Program-made: the position numbers and the translations under genes
The notes under the pieces: model-generated
The model's database searches: none
What the model saw: the letters and a program-made list of their open reading frames with translations, nothing else
What the model was told of the DNA's origin: nothing
DNA from: Nostoc sp. CHAB 5836
GTDB lineage: Bacteria; Cyanobacteriota; Cyanobacteriia; Cyanobacteriales; Nostocaceae
Reading direction: 5' to 3'
DNA: 64,000 bases
Assembly: GCF_020829445.1 (NCBI RefSeq)
Contig: NZ_JAIVFV010000015.1
Coordinates: forward strand, 1-64,000
Shown: positions 54,454 through 63,416 of the stretch, piece after piece
Layout: every line of letters starts with the position of its first letter
How positions within the stretch are numbered: position 1 is the stretch's first letter

Positions 54454-57387
54454 CTAAGATTTCACCGCCGGATACTGTTTCAACACCTGCTGTAAATATT
54501 TCCCAGTATAAGACCTGGGATTTTTTGCAACTTCCTCTGGTGTCCCCACAGCAATCAATTCTCCGCCTTTGTCGCCACCTTCTGGCCCCAAATCTATCAC
54601 CCAATCAGAACAACGAATTACATCTAAGTTGTGTTCAATTACTAAAATTGAATTGCCTTTATCTACCAATCGTTGCAACACATCTAACAATTTATGGACA
54701 TCATAAAAAGATAACCCTGTTGTGGGTTCATCTATTAAATAAAGCGTCTTACCTGTGGCGCGTCGAGATAGTTCTGTTGCCAATTTTACCCGTTGCGCCT
54801 CACCACCAGATAAGGTAGTCGCAGGTTGTCCTAATTGGACATAACCCAACCCGACATCAAATAAAGTTTGCAAACGTGCGATCGCTTTGGGAATATTTTG
54901 GAAAAAGTCCAAACTTTCCTCAACTGTCATTCTCAAAACATCAGAAATTGACTTATCTTTGTACTTCACCTGTAAAGTTTCACGGTTGTATCTTGCACCT
55001 TTACAAACTTCGCATTGCACGTAAACATCGGGGAGAAAGTTCATTTCAATAACATTCACACCCTGTCCGCTACAAGCTTCGCAACGTCCACCTTTAACGT
55101 TGAAAGAAAATTGTCCGGGTTTGTAACCCCTAGCTTTGGCTTCGACTGTTTGGGAAAATACATCCCGAATGGCATCGAAAATTCCTGTGTAAGTTGCTGG
55201 ATTAGAACGTGGTGTACGTCCAATGGGAGATTGATCGATAACGATCGCTTTATCAATCGCATTTAATCCCTGAATTTTATCCAAATGTCTGGGTAAGGGA
55301 ACTTTCTTAGTTAAATGGTGTTGCAGAGATGGATACAGTAATTCATTAATCAGGGTAGATTTGCCAGAACCAGATACACCAGTGATGGAGACGAGTTTAC
55401 CTAGTGGAATTTCTACATCTATATTTTGTAAATTGTTGCGATGGGCATTTTTAATTCCCAAACTGCGCCCATTTCCTTCTCGGCGTTTTGCTGGTGTGGT
55501 AATTACTCGCCTTCCTGATAAATAAGCACCCGTCAAGGAATCTTCCGCCGCTAATAACGCCTGAAAATCACCTTGGGCGACAATATTTCCGCCGTGAATT
55601 CCTGCACCAGGGCCAATATCAACTATGTAGTTAGCTGCACGAATTGTTTCTTCATCATGCTCAACGACAATTAATGTATTACCCAAATCACGCAATTTTG
55701 TTAAAGTTTTGAGCAACCTGCTATTATCTCGTTGATGCAAACCAATACTCGGTTCATCTAAAACGTACAGAACTCCTGTTAAACCAGAACCAATTTGCGT
55801 TGCTAGGCGAATTCGTTGGGCTTCGCCACCAGAAAGGGTCATGGCGGGACGGTCAAGGGTGAGATAATCTAAACCAACATCTAACAAAAATTGTAATCTA
55901 GCTTTGATTTCTCTCAGGACTAAATCAGCAATTTGTAACTGGCGATCGCTCAACTCGAATTGCTCAATTCTCTCCCGACAATCCCGAATTGATACAGTAG
56001 TCAGATCCAAAATTCCATATTGTCCCAACTTCACCGCCAACGCTTCCGGTTTTAACCGTTTTCCTCCACAAACTTCACACGGCTGATCAATTAAATACTG
56101 CTCTAATTTTTGCTTAACTAATTCCGAACCACCCTCATATTGCCGTTGTAAAATTGGAATAGCACCCTTAAAACTCTGCTTCCTCTGTGCCTCTGCGGTT
56201 CGTTCATCTTTCTCGCCGTACAAAATAATTTGTTGCTGTTCTTCTGTTAGCTTGCTCCAATTTGTCTGTAACTCAAACCCATACATTTGTCCGACACTAT
56301 AAAGTAATTCCAAATAATAAGAATTATCTTTTTCTGACCAAGGGGCGATCGCAGCATAAACTGGCGCTTCCCAGTCAGGTACGATCAAGTCTGGTGCAAA
56401 TCTCCTTAAAGTCCCGATTCCATGACAGTGCGGACAAGCACCATAAGGCGAGTTAAACGAGAACAATCGCGGCGATAACTCCTCCATTACCGCGCCATGT
56501 TCTGGACAGGCAAAGTTTTCCGAAAATACTAATTCTTGTTCTTTGTCATTTGTCATTAGTCCTTTGTCATTTGTTGTTTGGTCTTGGTTATCACTAATGA
56601 CAAATGACGAATGACTAATGACAATACTGGCAATCCCACCCGATTGCTTGAGACAGGTGGACAGGGAATCAACCAAACGCTCTTGAATATCAGCTTTTTT
56701 CACCAAGCGGTCAATTACCACTTCGATGGTGTGAGTAAAATTTTTATCCAATTCAATGGAATCTGACAGTTCGCGGGTCTCACCATTGATCCGCACGCGC
56801 ACAAAACCTTGGGATGCCAGACTTGACAAAAGCTTACGATGTGTGCCTTTTTTCCCCCGGACAACGGGTGCTAGGATTTGAAAGCGGGTGCGATCTGGTA
56901 ATTCCATGATGCGATCGCACATCTCATCGATTGTCTGGGGGGCAATACAGCGATCGCATATCGGACAATGGGGTTCACCAGCCCGACCAAACAACAGCCG
57001 TAAATAGTCGTAAATCTCCGTCACCGTCCCTACAGTGGAACGGGGGTTATGAGACGTTGATTTTTGGTCAATAGAAATTGCTGGACTTAAGCCTTCAATG
57101 GCTTCCACATCCGGCTTATCCAACTGTCCAAGAAATTGCCGTGCGTAGGCGCTGAGGGATTCCACATAGCGACGTTGCCCTTCAGCGAAAATGGTATCAA
57201 AGGCTAGAGAAGACTTACCAGAGCCAGAAACGCCAGTGAAGACGATTAGGCGATCGCGTGGTAACTCCAAGTCAATATTCTTCAGATTATGCTGCCTAGC
57301 ACCCCGAATCCGAATGGTATTCTGGCTGTTGTGGCTGGGGTGGGGGAGGTGTCCATTCAAGGATGCTGCTAGCTGTTGGTCTGACAT
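54454..57387 (-). CDS. uvrA: Excinuclease ABC subunit A, with repeat-derived insertions
   Basis: This 977-residue protein has the usual UvrA plan: two ABC ATPase halves with TGVSGSGKSSLAFD and TGVSGSGKSTLINE, signature LSGGEAQRIRLA and LSGGEAQRVKLA, and zinc modules CPICDRC, CEVCGGKRL and CEACSGQG/CEVCKGARY. It scans DNA for damage with UvrB. It is longer than usual because two segments look repeat-derived: residues about 255-283 (FVISDNQDQTTNDKGLMTND) come from AATGACA heptamers, and about 394-404 (ERTAEAQRKQ) from the GAACCGCAGAGGCACAGAGG core of CAATAC elements. Both keep the frame. Confidence 0.95.
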   Translation of the reverse strand: MSDQQLAASLNGHLPHPSHNSQNTIRIRGARQHNLKNIDLELPRDRLIVFTGVSGSGKSSLAFDTIFAEGQRRYVESLSAYARQFLGQLDKPDVEAIEGLSPAISIDQKSTSHNPRSTVGTVTEIYDYLRLLFGRAGEPHCPICDRCIAPQTIDEMCDRIMELPDRTRFQILAPVVRGKKGTHRKLLSSLASQGFVRVRINGETRELSDSIELDKNFTHTIEVVIDRLVKKADIQERLVDSLSTCLKQSGGIASIVISHSSFVISDNQDQTTNDKGLMTNDKEQELVFSENFACPEHGAVMEELSPRLFSFNSPYGACPHCHGIGTLRRFAPDLIVPDWEAPVYAAIAPWSEKDNSYYLELLYSVGQMYGFELQTNWSKLTEEQQQIILYGEKDERTAEAQRKQSFKGAIPILQRQYEGGSELVKQKLEQYLIDQPCEVCGGKRLKPEALAVKLGQYGILDLTTVSIRDCRERIEQFELSDRQLQIADLVLREIKARLQFLLDVGLDYLTLDRPAMTLSGGEAQRIRLATQIGSGLTGVLYVLDEPSIGLHQRDNSRLLKTLTKLRDLGNTLIVVEHDEETIRAANYIVDIGPGAGIHGGNIVAQGDFQALLAAEDSLTGAYLSGRRVITTPAKRREGNGRSLGIKNAHRNNLQNIDVEIPLGKLVSITGVSGSGKSTLINELLYPSLQHHLTKKVPLPRHLDKIQGLNAIDKAIVIDQSPIGRTPRSNPATYTGIFDAIRDVFSQTVEAKARGYKPGQFSFNVKGGRCEACSGQGVNVIEMNFLPDVYVQCEVCKGARYNRETLQVKYKDKSISDVLRMTVEESLDFFQNIPKAIARLQTLFDVGLGYVQLGQPATTLSGGEAQRVKLATELSRRATGKTLYLIDEPTTGLSFYDVHKLLDVLQRLVDKGNSILVIEHNLDVIRCSDWVIDLGPEGGDKGGELIAVGTPEEVAKNPRSYTGKYLQQVLKQYPAVKS
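56539..56622. repeat. Heptamer repeat array inside uvrA
   Basis: TTTGTCATTTGTCATTAGTC ... and the inverted ACTAATGACAAATGACGAAT array, the same units as in intergenic arrays at 29,081 and 43,000, lies in frame in the uvrA coding region. Confidence 0.8.
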
Positions 57388-57520
57388 ATTGGGCGGCGAA
57401 GAAGGAGTTTCTTATGAAACAGTCCTTAATAATACTATCTTTAATCGGTTTATTGTAGAACAATAGTACTGTTATGGTTACTTCTTCTTCCAGATTCATG
57501 CCGCAGACATACTTAAGCTG

Positions 57521-57652
57521 ACAATTCAGGTCATCTGGAAAACCTCTCTTCTATTTCTCTCTTCCTTTAAGGAGAGAGACTTTGAATTTTCCCCCTTCCC
57601 GCGTCGGGTTAGGGGTTAGGGGGTTAGGTTAATCGTTAGCTTTTCCACATAA
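57521..57652. repeat. Diverged copy of the 49,851 element upstream of uvrA
   Basis: TGACAATTCAGGTCATCTGG at left, then CTCTCC hairpin text, ending TTTTCCACATAACGT. The right arm is degraded. Confidence 0.6.
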
Positions 57653-57726
57653 CGTAAAAAATCAGATACTTAAGACTCTGCTAATTTGGAAGCATCCCCA
57701 TTAAATATCCTTCTGAGGGCGAAGCT

Positions 57727-58494
57727 ATGGTATTGCAAATCCAACCGCCGACCCAGCCAGAGGTCATCTACCCAGATAGTGACGGGCAACCAGTGGCAAA
57801 TAATACTATACAGTTTGGCTGGATTGTAGAAATTAAACAGAATATCGAGTGGCTCTTTGCCGACAATCCAAATGTATTTGTCGCCGGGGATTTGTTTTGG
57901 TATCCGGTAGAGGGACGCAACAAAATTGTTAATGCCCCAGATGTGCTGGTGGTATTGGGTAGACCAAAAGGCGATCGCCTCTGCTACCAACAATGGAAGG
58001 AAGAGGGAATTGCACCACAAGTGGTGTTTGAAATTCTTTCTCCCAGTAACACTCAAACTGAAATGGATAAGAAATTACTTTTTTATGACCGCTATGGCGT
58101 GGAAGAGTACTACATTTACGATCCCGATCGCAATAATTTGCGTGGATGGTTGCGTAGTGAAGATGGGTTAGATGTCATCCCCCAAATGGCAGATTGGGTT
58201 AGTCCTCTGTTAAAAATTCGCTTTGTTCCATCACCAGAGGGTTTACAGCTTTATCGCCCTGATGGAGAACGGTTTTTAACTTATACAGAAATTTCTCGTA
58301 ACGCCGAACAAGAACGACAACGGGCTGAACAAGAACGCCAACGCGCGGAACAAGAACGCCAACGCGCGGAACTTGCAGAACAAGCCAGAAGAGATGCCAT
58401 ACCCCGATTATTGCAAATGAATTTGAGCATCGAACAGATTGCCCAAGCTTTGGCATTGTCCGTGGAAGAAGTGCGAACCCTTGTTCAGGAGTAA
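57727..58494 (+). CDS. Uma2 family endonuclease with repeated coiled-coil tail
   Basis: This is a 255-residue protein. The Uma2 core has VNAPDVLVVLG (Asp), VVFEILSPSNT (Glu) and DKKLLFYDRYGVEEYYIYDP. It is followed by a tail of four near-identical heptads EQERQRA, encoded by a GAACAAGAACGCCAACGCGC-type DNA repeat, then a short helix-turn-helix-like end (MNLSIEQIAQALALSVEEV). This long-tail type is common in Nostoc-like genomes. Third in the window. Confidence 0.87.
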   Translation: MVLQIQPPTQPEVIYPDSDGQPVANNTIQFGWIVEIKQNIEWLFADNPNVFVAGDLFWYPVEGRNKIVNAPDVLVVLGRPKGDRLCYQQWKEEGIAPQVVFEILSPSNTQTEMDKKLLFYDRYGVEEYYIYDPDRNNLRGWLRSEDGLDVIPQMADWVSPLLKIRFVPSPEGLQLYRPDGERFLTYTEISRNAEQERQRAEQERQRAEQERQRAELAEQARRDAIPRLLQMNLSIEQIAQALALSVEEVRTLVQE

Positions 58495-58634
58495 CGCTGT
58501 GTGCAATTTTTACTCAAACCTAACCTCCCAGCCCCAATCAACCCAACCTACACATTTTTATTTTTAGTCTTAACCGAACCGTATTGAGGGAAAGAGGGTT
58601 TCCTGGTTTTTGCACAGATGGGAGAATTATAACT

Positions 58635-58746
58635 CAATACGCTTGGGTTAAGGCTAAAATCCTTTGTCAAAGTCAATTTTTTTGACGAACCACAGAGGCG
58701 CAGAGGACACTGAGAGAAGAAAGAAATGTTTAACTGAACCCTATTG
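58635..58746. repeat. CAATAC-family MITE with exact 10-bp target duplication
   Basis: CAATACGCTTGGGTTAAG ... TAACTGAACCCTATTG. Flanks 58,625-58,634 and 58,747-58,756 are both AATTATAACT. Confidence 0.85.
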
Positions 58747-58774
58747 AATTATAACTAATTAGGCGAACATGATG

Positions 58775-59401
58775 TTACGAATTACGAATTAAATGAGCTA
58801 GGTGTTTTAACACTTTCAGGACAATATATATATCATCACGACTATCTAAAGCAAACAAATCAGATAGAGCGTATTGTGGAGTTTCAGTTTTTAGTAGTTT
58901 GATAAATCTAAATTCATTACCATTGGTGACAAACCCAAAAACAGGTTTTGCCGAAGTTGCATCTGCCAACATATAAGCCAATGCTTGTGGAATTGCTGGC
59001 ACTAACGAGTAATCTGCTCGTTTTGCCTCAATAACCAGAACCCAAAGTGGAGGATGGAACACCAAGATGTCAATACGTCCTCTGATAATCGTCCCTTCGT
59101 CTTCAGAAGAAATTCTGACCTCTTGTTCCGACGCGATGTAGAAAGGCGGTTGATAAAAACCTGCTAGACGCAATAGTGGAGATAGCACCACCATTTTGAC
59201 TACAGGTTCCAAAATAGGATATTTCGATAGATGCAAATATTCTACCTTGACTTCGTTGAGAGATTGCTTTTCTAAATCACTCAACTCAGGTAAATCTTGC
59301 TGGCACTCTGAAAAAAATTGTTCGTCGTCTGGAAGTTGTAGACCAAATTCGTCAATAAGTTGGGCTAGGGTGATATTTTTTCCTTGAATAAGTTGAACCA
59401 T
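58775..59401 (-). CDS. HsdR-N-like PD-(D/E)XK nuclease-domain protein
   Basis: In this 208-residue protein the region IRGRIDILVFHPPLWVLVIEAKRA (quoted as GRIDILVFHPP and LVIEAKRA) supplies D...ExK of a PD-(D/E)XK fold, as in the N-terminal domain of type I restriction HsdR. FGFVTNGNEFRFIKL completes the pattern. No helicase, specificity or methylase gene is nearby, so it is a stand-alone domain protein, possibly a defence remnant or a regulator. Confidence 0.72.
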   Translation of the reverse strand: MVQLIQGKNITLAQLIDEFGLQLPDDEQFFSECQQDLPELSDLEKQSLNEVKVEYLHLSKYPILEPVVKMVVLSPLLRLAGFYQPPFYIASEQEVRISSEDEGTIIRGRIDILVFHPPLWVLVIEAKRADYSLVPAIPQALAYMLADATSAKPVFGFVTNGNEFRFIKLLKTETPQYALSDLFALDSRDDIYIVLKVLKHLAHLIRNS

Positions 59402-59668
59402 AAGTTAAATCTTTTTGTTAAATGTGGTAATTGCAGATCAAAGTCCTATTGCACTCCTAATGTACTTTCTTAATTTTTAATTTCCAAGTGATGCCTGCGG
59501 CGGGCAAGTGTATTGGGATAAAGGTTTGAGGTCGAAATTTTGGCAATTAATTTTGTCTTCAGCTAATGAGCATTGAAGTTGCATAATACCAGGGCTGAAG
59601 CCCTGACTACAAGTGAATCAGTCTGGGAAAATGAATGATGATTAGCTTACTACTTAATGTCCGGTTTT

Positions 59669-60724
59669 TTATTGACAACTAGAGCCTAAATCCAAGCTTT
59701 GACATTCTGTAGCTTCCAGCAATTGCCTAACTGCATCACCAGGCTGACAACTCGTCAAAGTTCCTGCAACCACAACCAGTGTAACAACAGTGATGAGTCC
59801 CAGCAGTGTAGATCGTTTTCTAGGTTTGATTGTACTGACTAAAGTATCTATCCTAGTGGCACTATCAACAACCTCAATTGGCTCAAGTGCTTTTAACGCA
59901 GCAGATGCATTGGCATGGCGACGTTTTCGATTTGGTTCTACCATTTTCATTAACCACGACCGAAAACGCGGAGTGATTTGAGGAACTAATTTTTGGAAAT
60001 TAAAGCGATAGTTATCATCAATTAATTTCCCAATCTCGATAGAACGAGTATTAGTAAGTAAGCAAATCAATGTTGCTCCTAAACTATATAAATCTGATGC
60101 CTCACTCAGGCAATGACCAAACTGTTCCTCTGGTGGCATAAAGCCTGGGGTTCCTGCTACAAAGCTGCTAAAAACTATTTTTTTACCCTGTATCTGAGCT
60201 AAACCAAAATCCACCAAGTAAGCATTGAGTTCTTCATCAACCAAAATATTCTCTGGCTTAATATCCCGATGAATAATTGGGGAAACTTGCTTTTGCAAAT
60301 AAACCAAAATTTCTAAGATTGACAGAGCAATTTGCTTAATTTCTTCAGGATGAAAGCTGCGTTTTAATCCCAAAGATGGGGCTTTTTTATATTCCTGCAC
60401 CAGACAAAAAACCCCTGGCATTTGAAAGGAATCGACATAGCGAGGAATGCGGGGATGATTCAGCTGTTGCAAAATTTCCATTTCGCGCTGATATGCTTTC
60501 ACTCCTGATAAATCAGCACTTGTACGAGCAAAACAAAACTCTTTAATCACCACCTGTTGATTAGAGTTGAGGACATTAGCTAGATAAGTAATGCGTCCTC
60601 CTTCTCTGTTGCGTCCTAGTTCGCTGATGACTTCATAGCCTTGTTCGCAAAAATCTCGATGATGACTTGAGAGAATTACCCTTTTATTTCCATTACGTAC
60701 ATCAAGCTCCATTACGCGTACCAC
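59669..60724 (-). CDS. Serine/threonine protein kinase with C-terminal membrane segment
   Basis: This 351-residue protein has the kinase motifs VVIKEFCF (Lys), IIHRDIKPENILVD (catalytic loop) and LVDFGLAQ (Mg loop), then AGTPGFMPPEEQF (P+1). The Gly-rich loop is poor (ELGRNREGGRI). One membrane helix (TLLGLITVVTLVVVAGTL) sits near the end, followed by a short Cys-containing tail SCQPGD...ECQSLDLGSSCQ. The GTG start at 60,724 is the longest; ATG at 60,712 is an alternative. Targets are unknown. Confidence 0.85.
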   Translation of the reverse strand: MVRVMELDVRNGNKRVILSSHHRDFCEQGYEVISELGRNREGGRITYLANVLNSNQQVVIKEFCFARTSADLSGVKAYQREMEILQQLNHPRIPRYVDSFQMPGVFCLVQEYKKAPSLGLKRSFHPEEIKQIALSILEILVYLQKQVSPIIHRDIKPENILVDEELNAYLVDFGLAQIQGKKIVFSSFVAGTPGFMPPEEQFGHCLSEASDLYSLGATLICLLTNTRSIEIGKLIDDNYRFNFQKLVPQITPRFRSWLMKMVEPNRKRRHANASAALKALEPIEVVDSATRIDTLVSTIKPRKRSTLLGLITVVTLVVVAGTLTSCQPGDAVRQLLEATECQSLDLGSSCQ

Positions 60725-60917
60725 ACGAATTTGATTTTGTCAAGGTGCATTGAAGAAAAGAGACAAGGGCAGGAAAGGCAGATGAGGATTCAGACCTCAC
60801 TTGAAACACGAGCAACCATTGTTTAACCCTCAACCGACTCTTGGGAATGGTGACGTTGTACTTCCGTCGCTCCGACTTCTTGCGCTCGTGCCCACTTGTG
60901 AGTTAGGAGTTACAAGT

Positions 60918-61055
60918 TAAGTAAGTGGGCGTGAATAATTAAAGGTTCATATTAAGCGGTTTTAGCTCGGTTTTAAGGACTAGAGCCGCTTAGTATGAGC
61001 TGATTTTATTAAGTTTACATCCCCTAGGATAGTTTAGTTTATTCTTGCCTACTTA
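60918..61055. repeat. TAAGTAAGT-family element, diverged copy 5
   Basis: TAAGTAAGTGGGCGTGAATA at left; the right end read in reverse (TAAGTAGGCAAGAATAAACT) resembles the left end of the copies at 43,661 and 48,185. It has a central TAAGCGGTTTTAGCTC/GAGCCGCTTA hairpin. Confidence 0.6.
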
Positions 61056-61132
61056 TTTATGAGGTAGTTATGAGGAAAACTTCTAATCACTCTTCACTTC
61101 TAACTCCTTACTCCTCACTTTTAGGTTCTGAC

Positions 61133-62035
61133 TCAAGAATGTTCATGTTGGGCTAGCCAATGGACAATCTGGGCATTAACAACATCTGGAACCTCATCGT
61201 GGGGACAATGACCGGCATTAGGAATGGGAACAATTTTGATATCTTTGCCATTGTCACGCGCCTTTTCGTAAATCTTGGCCCCGGTAATTGGTGTCCACGG
61301 ATCATCAGCACCCCAAATTACTAATAAGGGACGTTCGACTTTGGGCAAAAGTTCCTCTGGACTGGGGCCAGGAGGAGCTGTGAGAATTGAAGCGAAGACT
61401 TGTTGCGCTCCTGGGTCACAAGAGGGAGTATAAAGTAAATCGACTAATTCGTCGGTGACGGCTTGGCGATCGCGATAAACTTGGTAGAGAGTACGGCGAA
61501 TTTGGGCTTTTTGGCGGATACGGTTATAGACAAATTTACCTGTAATTGGCGATCGCACAAACCGATTAAAAGCTGCCATTACTATCCGTAGCGGCGGGTT
61601 CAATTCGTGGGGGCGATGACTCAACCCACCCGCAGAGTTAATTAAAATACCGCCAGCAGCAATTTCTGGATGTTCTACCAGTACAATCAAGCTCAAAAGT
61701 GCGCCGATGGAGTTGCCAATAAATACAGCCGGTTCGTGTATATGTGCTGTGCAGAAATCTTTCAGCAGTTCTACCCAAACTTCCACGCTGTAATCAATGG
61801 GTGCTTTATCGGAACCGCCAAAACCTAAAAGGTCTATGGCAAATACCTGGTAGCCGGCATTAGCTAAAGCTGGAATATTTTTGCGCCAGTGTCCAATGGA
61901 AGCACCAAAGCCGTGAACCAGTACCAAAGGGCAACCTGTACCCATGACAGTATACTGAATTTTGTAACCCTGCCAAGTCCAAAAGAATTTTTCAAAAGCG
62001 TCTTGGGTTGCAAGCCTCTGTGTAGTTACAGTCAT
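61133..62035 (-). CDS. Alpha/beta-fold hydrolase
   Basis: This 300-residue protein has LVHGFGASIGHW (oxyanion region), FIGNSIGALLSL (nucleophile Ser, about residue 110), IWGADDPWTP (acid) and IPNAGHCPHDE (catalytic His). The substrate cannot be told; cyanobacterial relatives include lipases and haloalkane-dehalogenase-like proteins. Monocistronic. Confidence 0.85.
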   Translation of the reverse strand: MTVTTQRLATQDAFEKFFWTWQGYKIQYTVMGTGCPLVLVHGFGASIGHWRKNIPALANAGYQVFAIDLLGFGGSDKAPIDYSVEVWVELLKDFCTAHIHEPAVFIGNSIGALLSLIVLVEHPEIAAGGILINSAGGLSHRPHELNPPLRIVMAAFNRFVRSPITGKFVYNRIRQKAQIRRTLYQVYRDRQAVTDELVDLLYTPSCDPGAQQVFASILTAPPGPSPEELLPKVERPLLVIWGADDPWTPITGAKIYEKARDNGKDIKIVPIPNAGHCPHDEVPDVVNAQIVHWLAQHEHS

Positions 62036-63416
62036 TATGAAGATTAATAAAGTCTTTCTTCAATATAGTAGGAATTCCTTTTGATTACTGAATCACTCGT
62101 AGAGAGGGAACTCTTAACGGGGAACCATTGGTGTCAACTTAACGTGAAACGGGCGGTTAGAAACCCCACGCCAGTTGCTTCTCCCTTGGCGCTAGCCTCT
62201 CCCTTTGGGAGAAGGGGAGACGCTGCGCGTAGCTTGCTTCCCCGAAGGGGTACAAGTCGGCAGAGCCGCCCAACGCACTGGCTTGTCTACACAAACTCTC
62301 ACCCACCGACCTGGGTTTCAAAACCTTGATTTGACCTGAGTCCGCGCAGGCGGACGAAAGCCTGTATAGCCGCGAATGACCTTCGCCAAGGCTTACAGCA
62401 GTTTTCATATATTTCAACCACACCTGTCGTAACCCGCATTTCTCACAAGCCATGCGGTCACATTCAACATAGGCTTTATCCAGACTATGTTTCAGCCGTT
62501 TTAGTAGGCAAAGATTTGCGATCGCATGAAACGTAAAAACCTAGTTTTTATAAGGCTTTGAGAAATGTTGTGAGAAATCCGGGGTAAGGGTACAGCATTG
62601 CTGTGTCTCTACCGCGTGGTCTATTTACCTGAAAATAGCTGTAAGTTAACACGTATGACAGGGAACAGGAGGCTACTACTCTCTTTACCTGAACCAAAGT
62701 CCCATCCATAAAGATGAGAAGTCCACAAAACTTCACCAGCTACCATCAGATGAATTATTCACAGAGCAACTAAAGCTCAGAATGGAGGTAATTCAAAACC
62801 TTATCGAACCATGCGATCGCTTAAATCAGCCCACAATTAAGCAAAGCCATTTTCTAAGCAACATCAAGCTACCACAGCCAAAAACAGTAAATATAGTAGC
62901 TACTAACCAGCCTAGTGTCTGTTGTTGCCATTGATGTATATACTAAAAGATCGAAACTATAGACAGGGAATAAAAACAGCTATTTCCTAAGCATACGTCA
63001 GGAACCCCGACCTAAAGGTACGGGGCTTGCAAGAGAAATCAAGCAAGCCGTTCTGACCAGTCTAAGTGTTAATTCACTACGTTTTTTGAGTCACGACACC
63101 GGAGAATGCGTAGCTAGTTTTCCGCTCTGTCGCTTGTGATTAAACAAAACCAAGGTCACTGGTTTAGTGTTGCAAGCGTAACAAGCTCTTAAAACATTGA
63201 CGTTCGCGCAGCGTCTCCCCTTGGGAGAAGCTAACATCACCCCGTAAGGGAGGCACAACAAAGTGCAAAACACTATGTGTACAGGGTTGCAAGATTTGAA
63301 ATGGTAACTGTCCCATTGAAAGTACAGTACAAAAGTACACCGATTCAAGCAACCCCAAGGCAGTAGTGACAATTGTAAAGCCGTCCTTTATGACGGGGTT
63401 TCTACCCATTTTTCTG
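62036..63416. other. 1.4-kb decayed mobile-element region
   Basis: Fragments only: 62,080-62,170 and 62,280-62,390 share words with 25,340-25,480 (GGTGTCAACTTAA, GGGCGGTTAGAAACC, TCCGCGCAGGCGGA). 63,002-63,030 and 63,374-63,405 are hairpins (CCCCGACC/GGTACGGGG and GCCGTCC/GACGGGG) that resemble ends of IS200/IS605-type elements. No intact gene is visible. Confidence 0.5.
62387..62540 (-). pseudogene. Possible coding remnant with CxxC-type motif
   Basis: On the minus strand an open stretch without start or native end reads LLKRLKHSLDKAYVECDR followed by MACEKCGLRQVWLKY, which looks protein-like (two Cys pairs) before running into repeat DNA. I do not recognise the family. It may be the tail of a transposon-associated gene. 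Confidence 0.25.
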
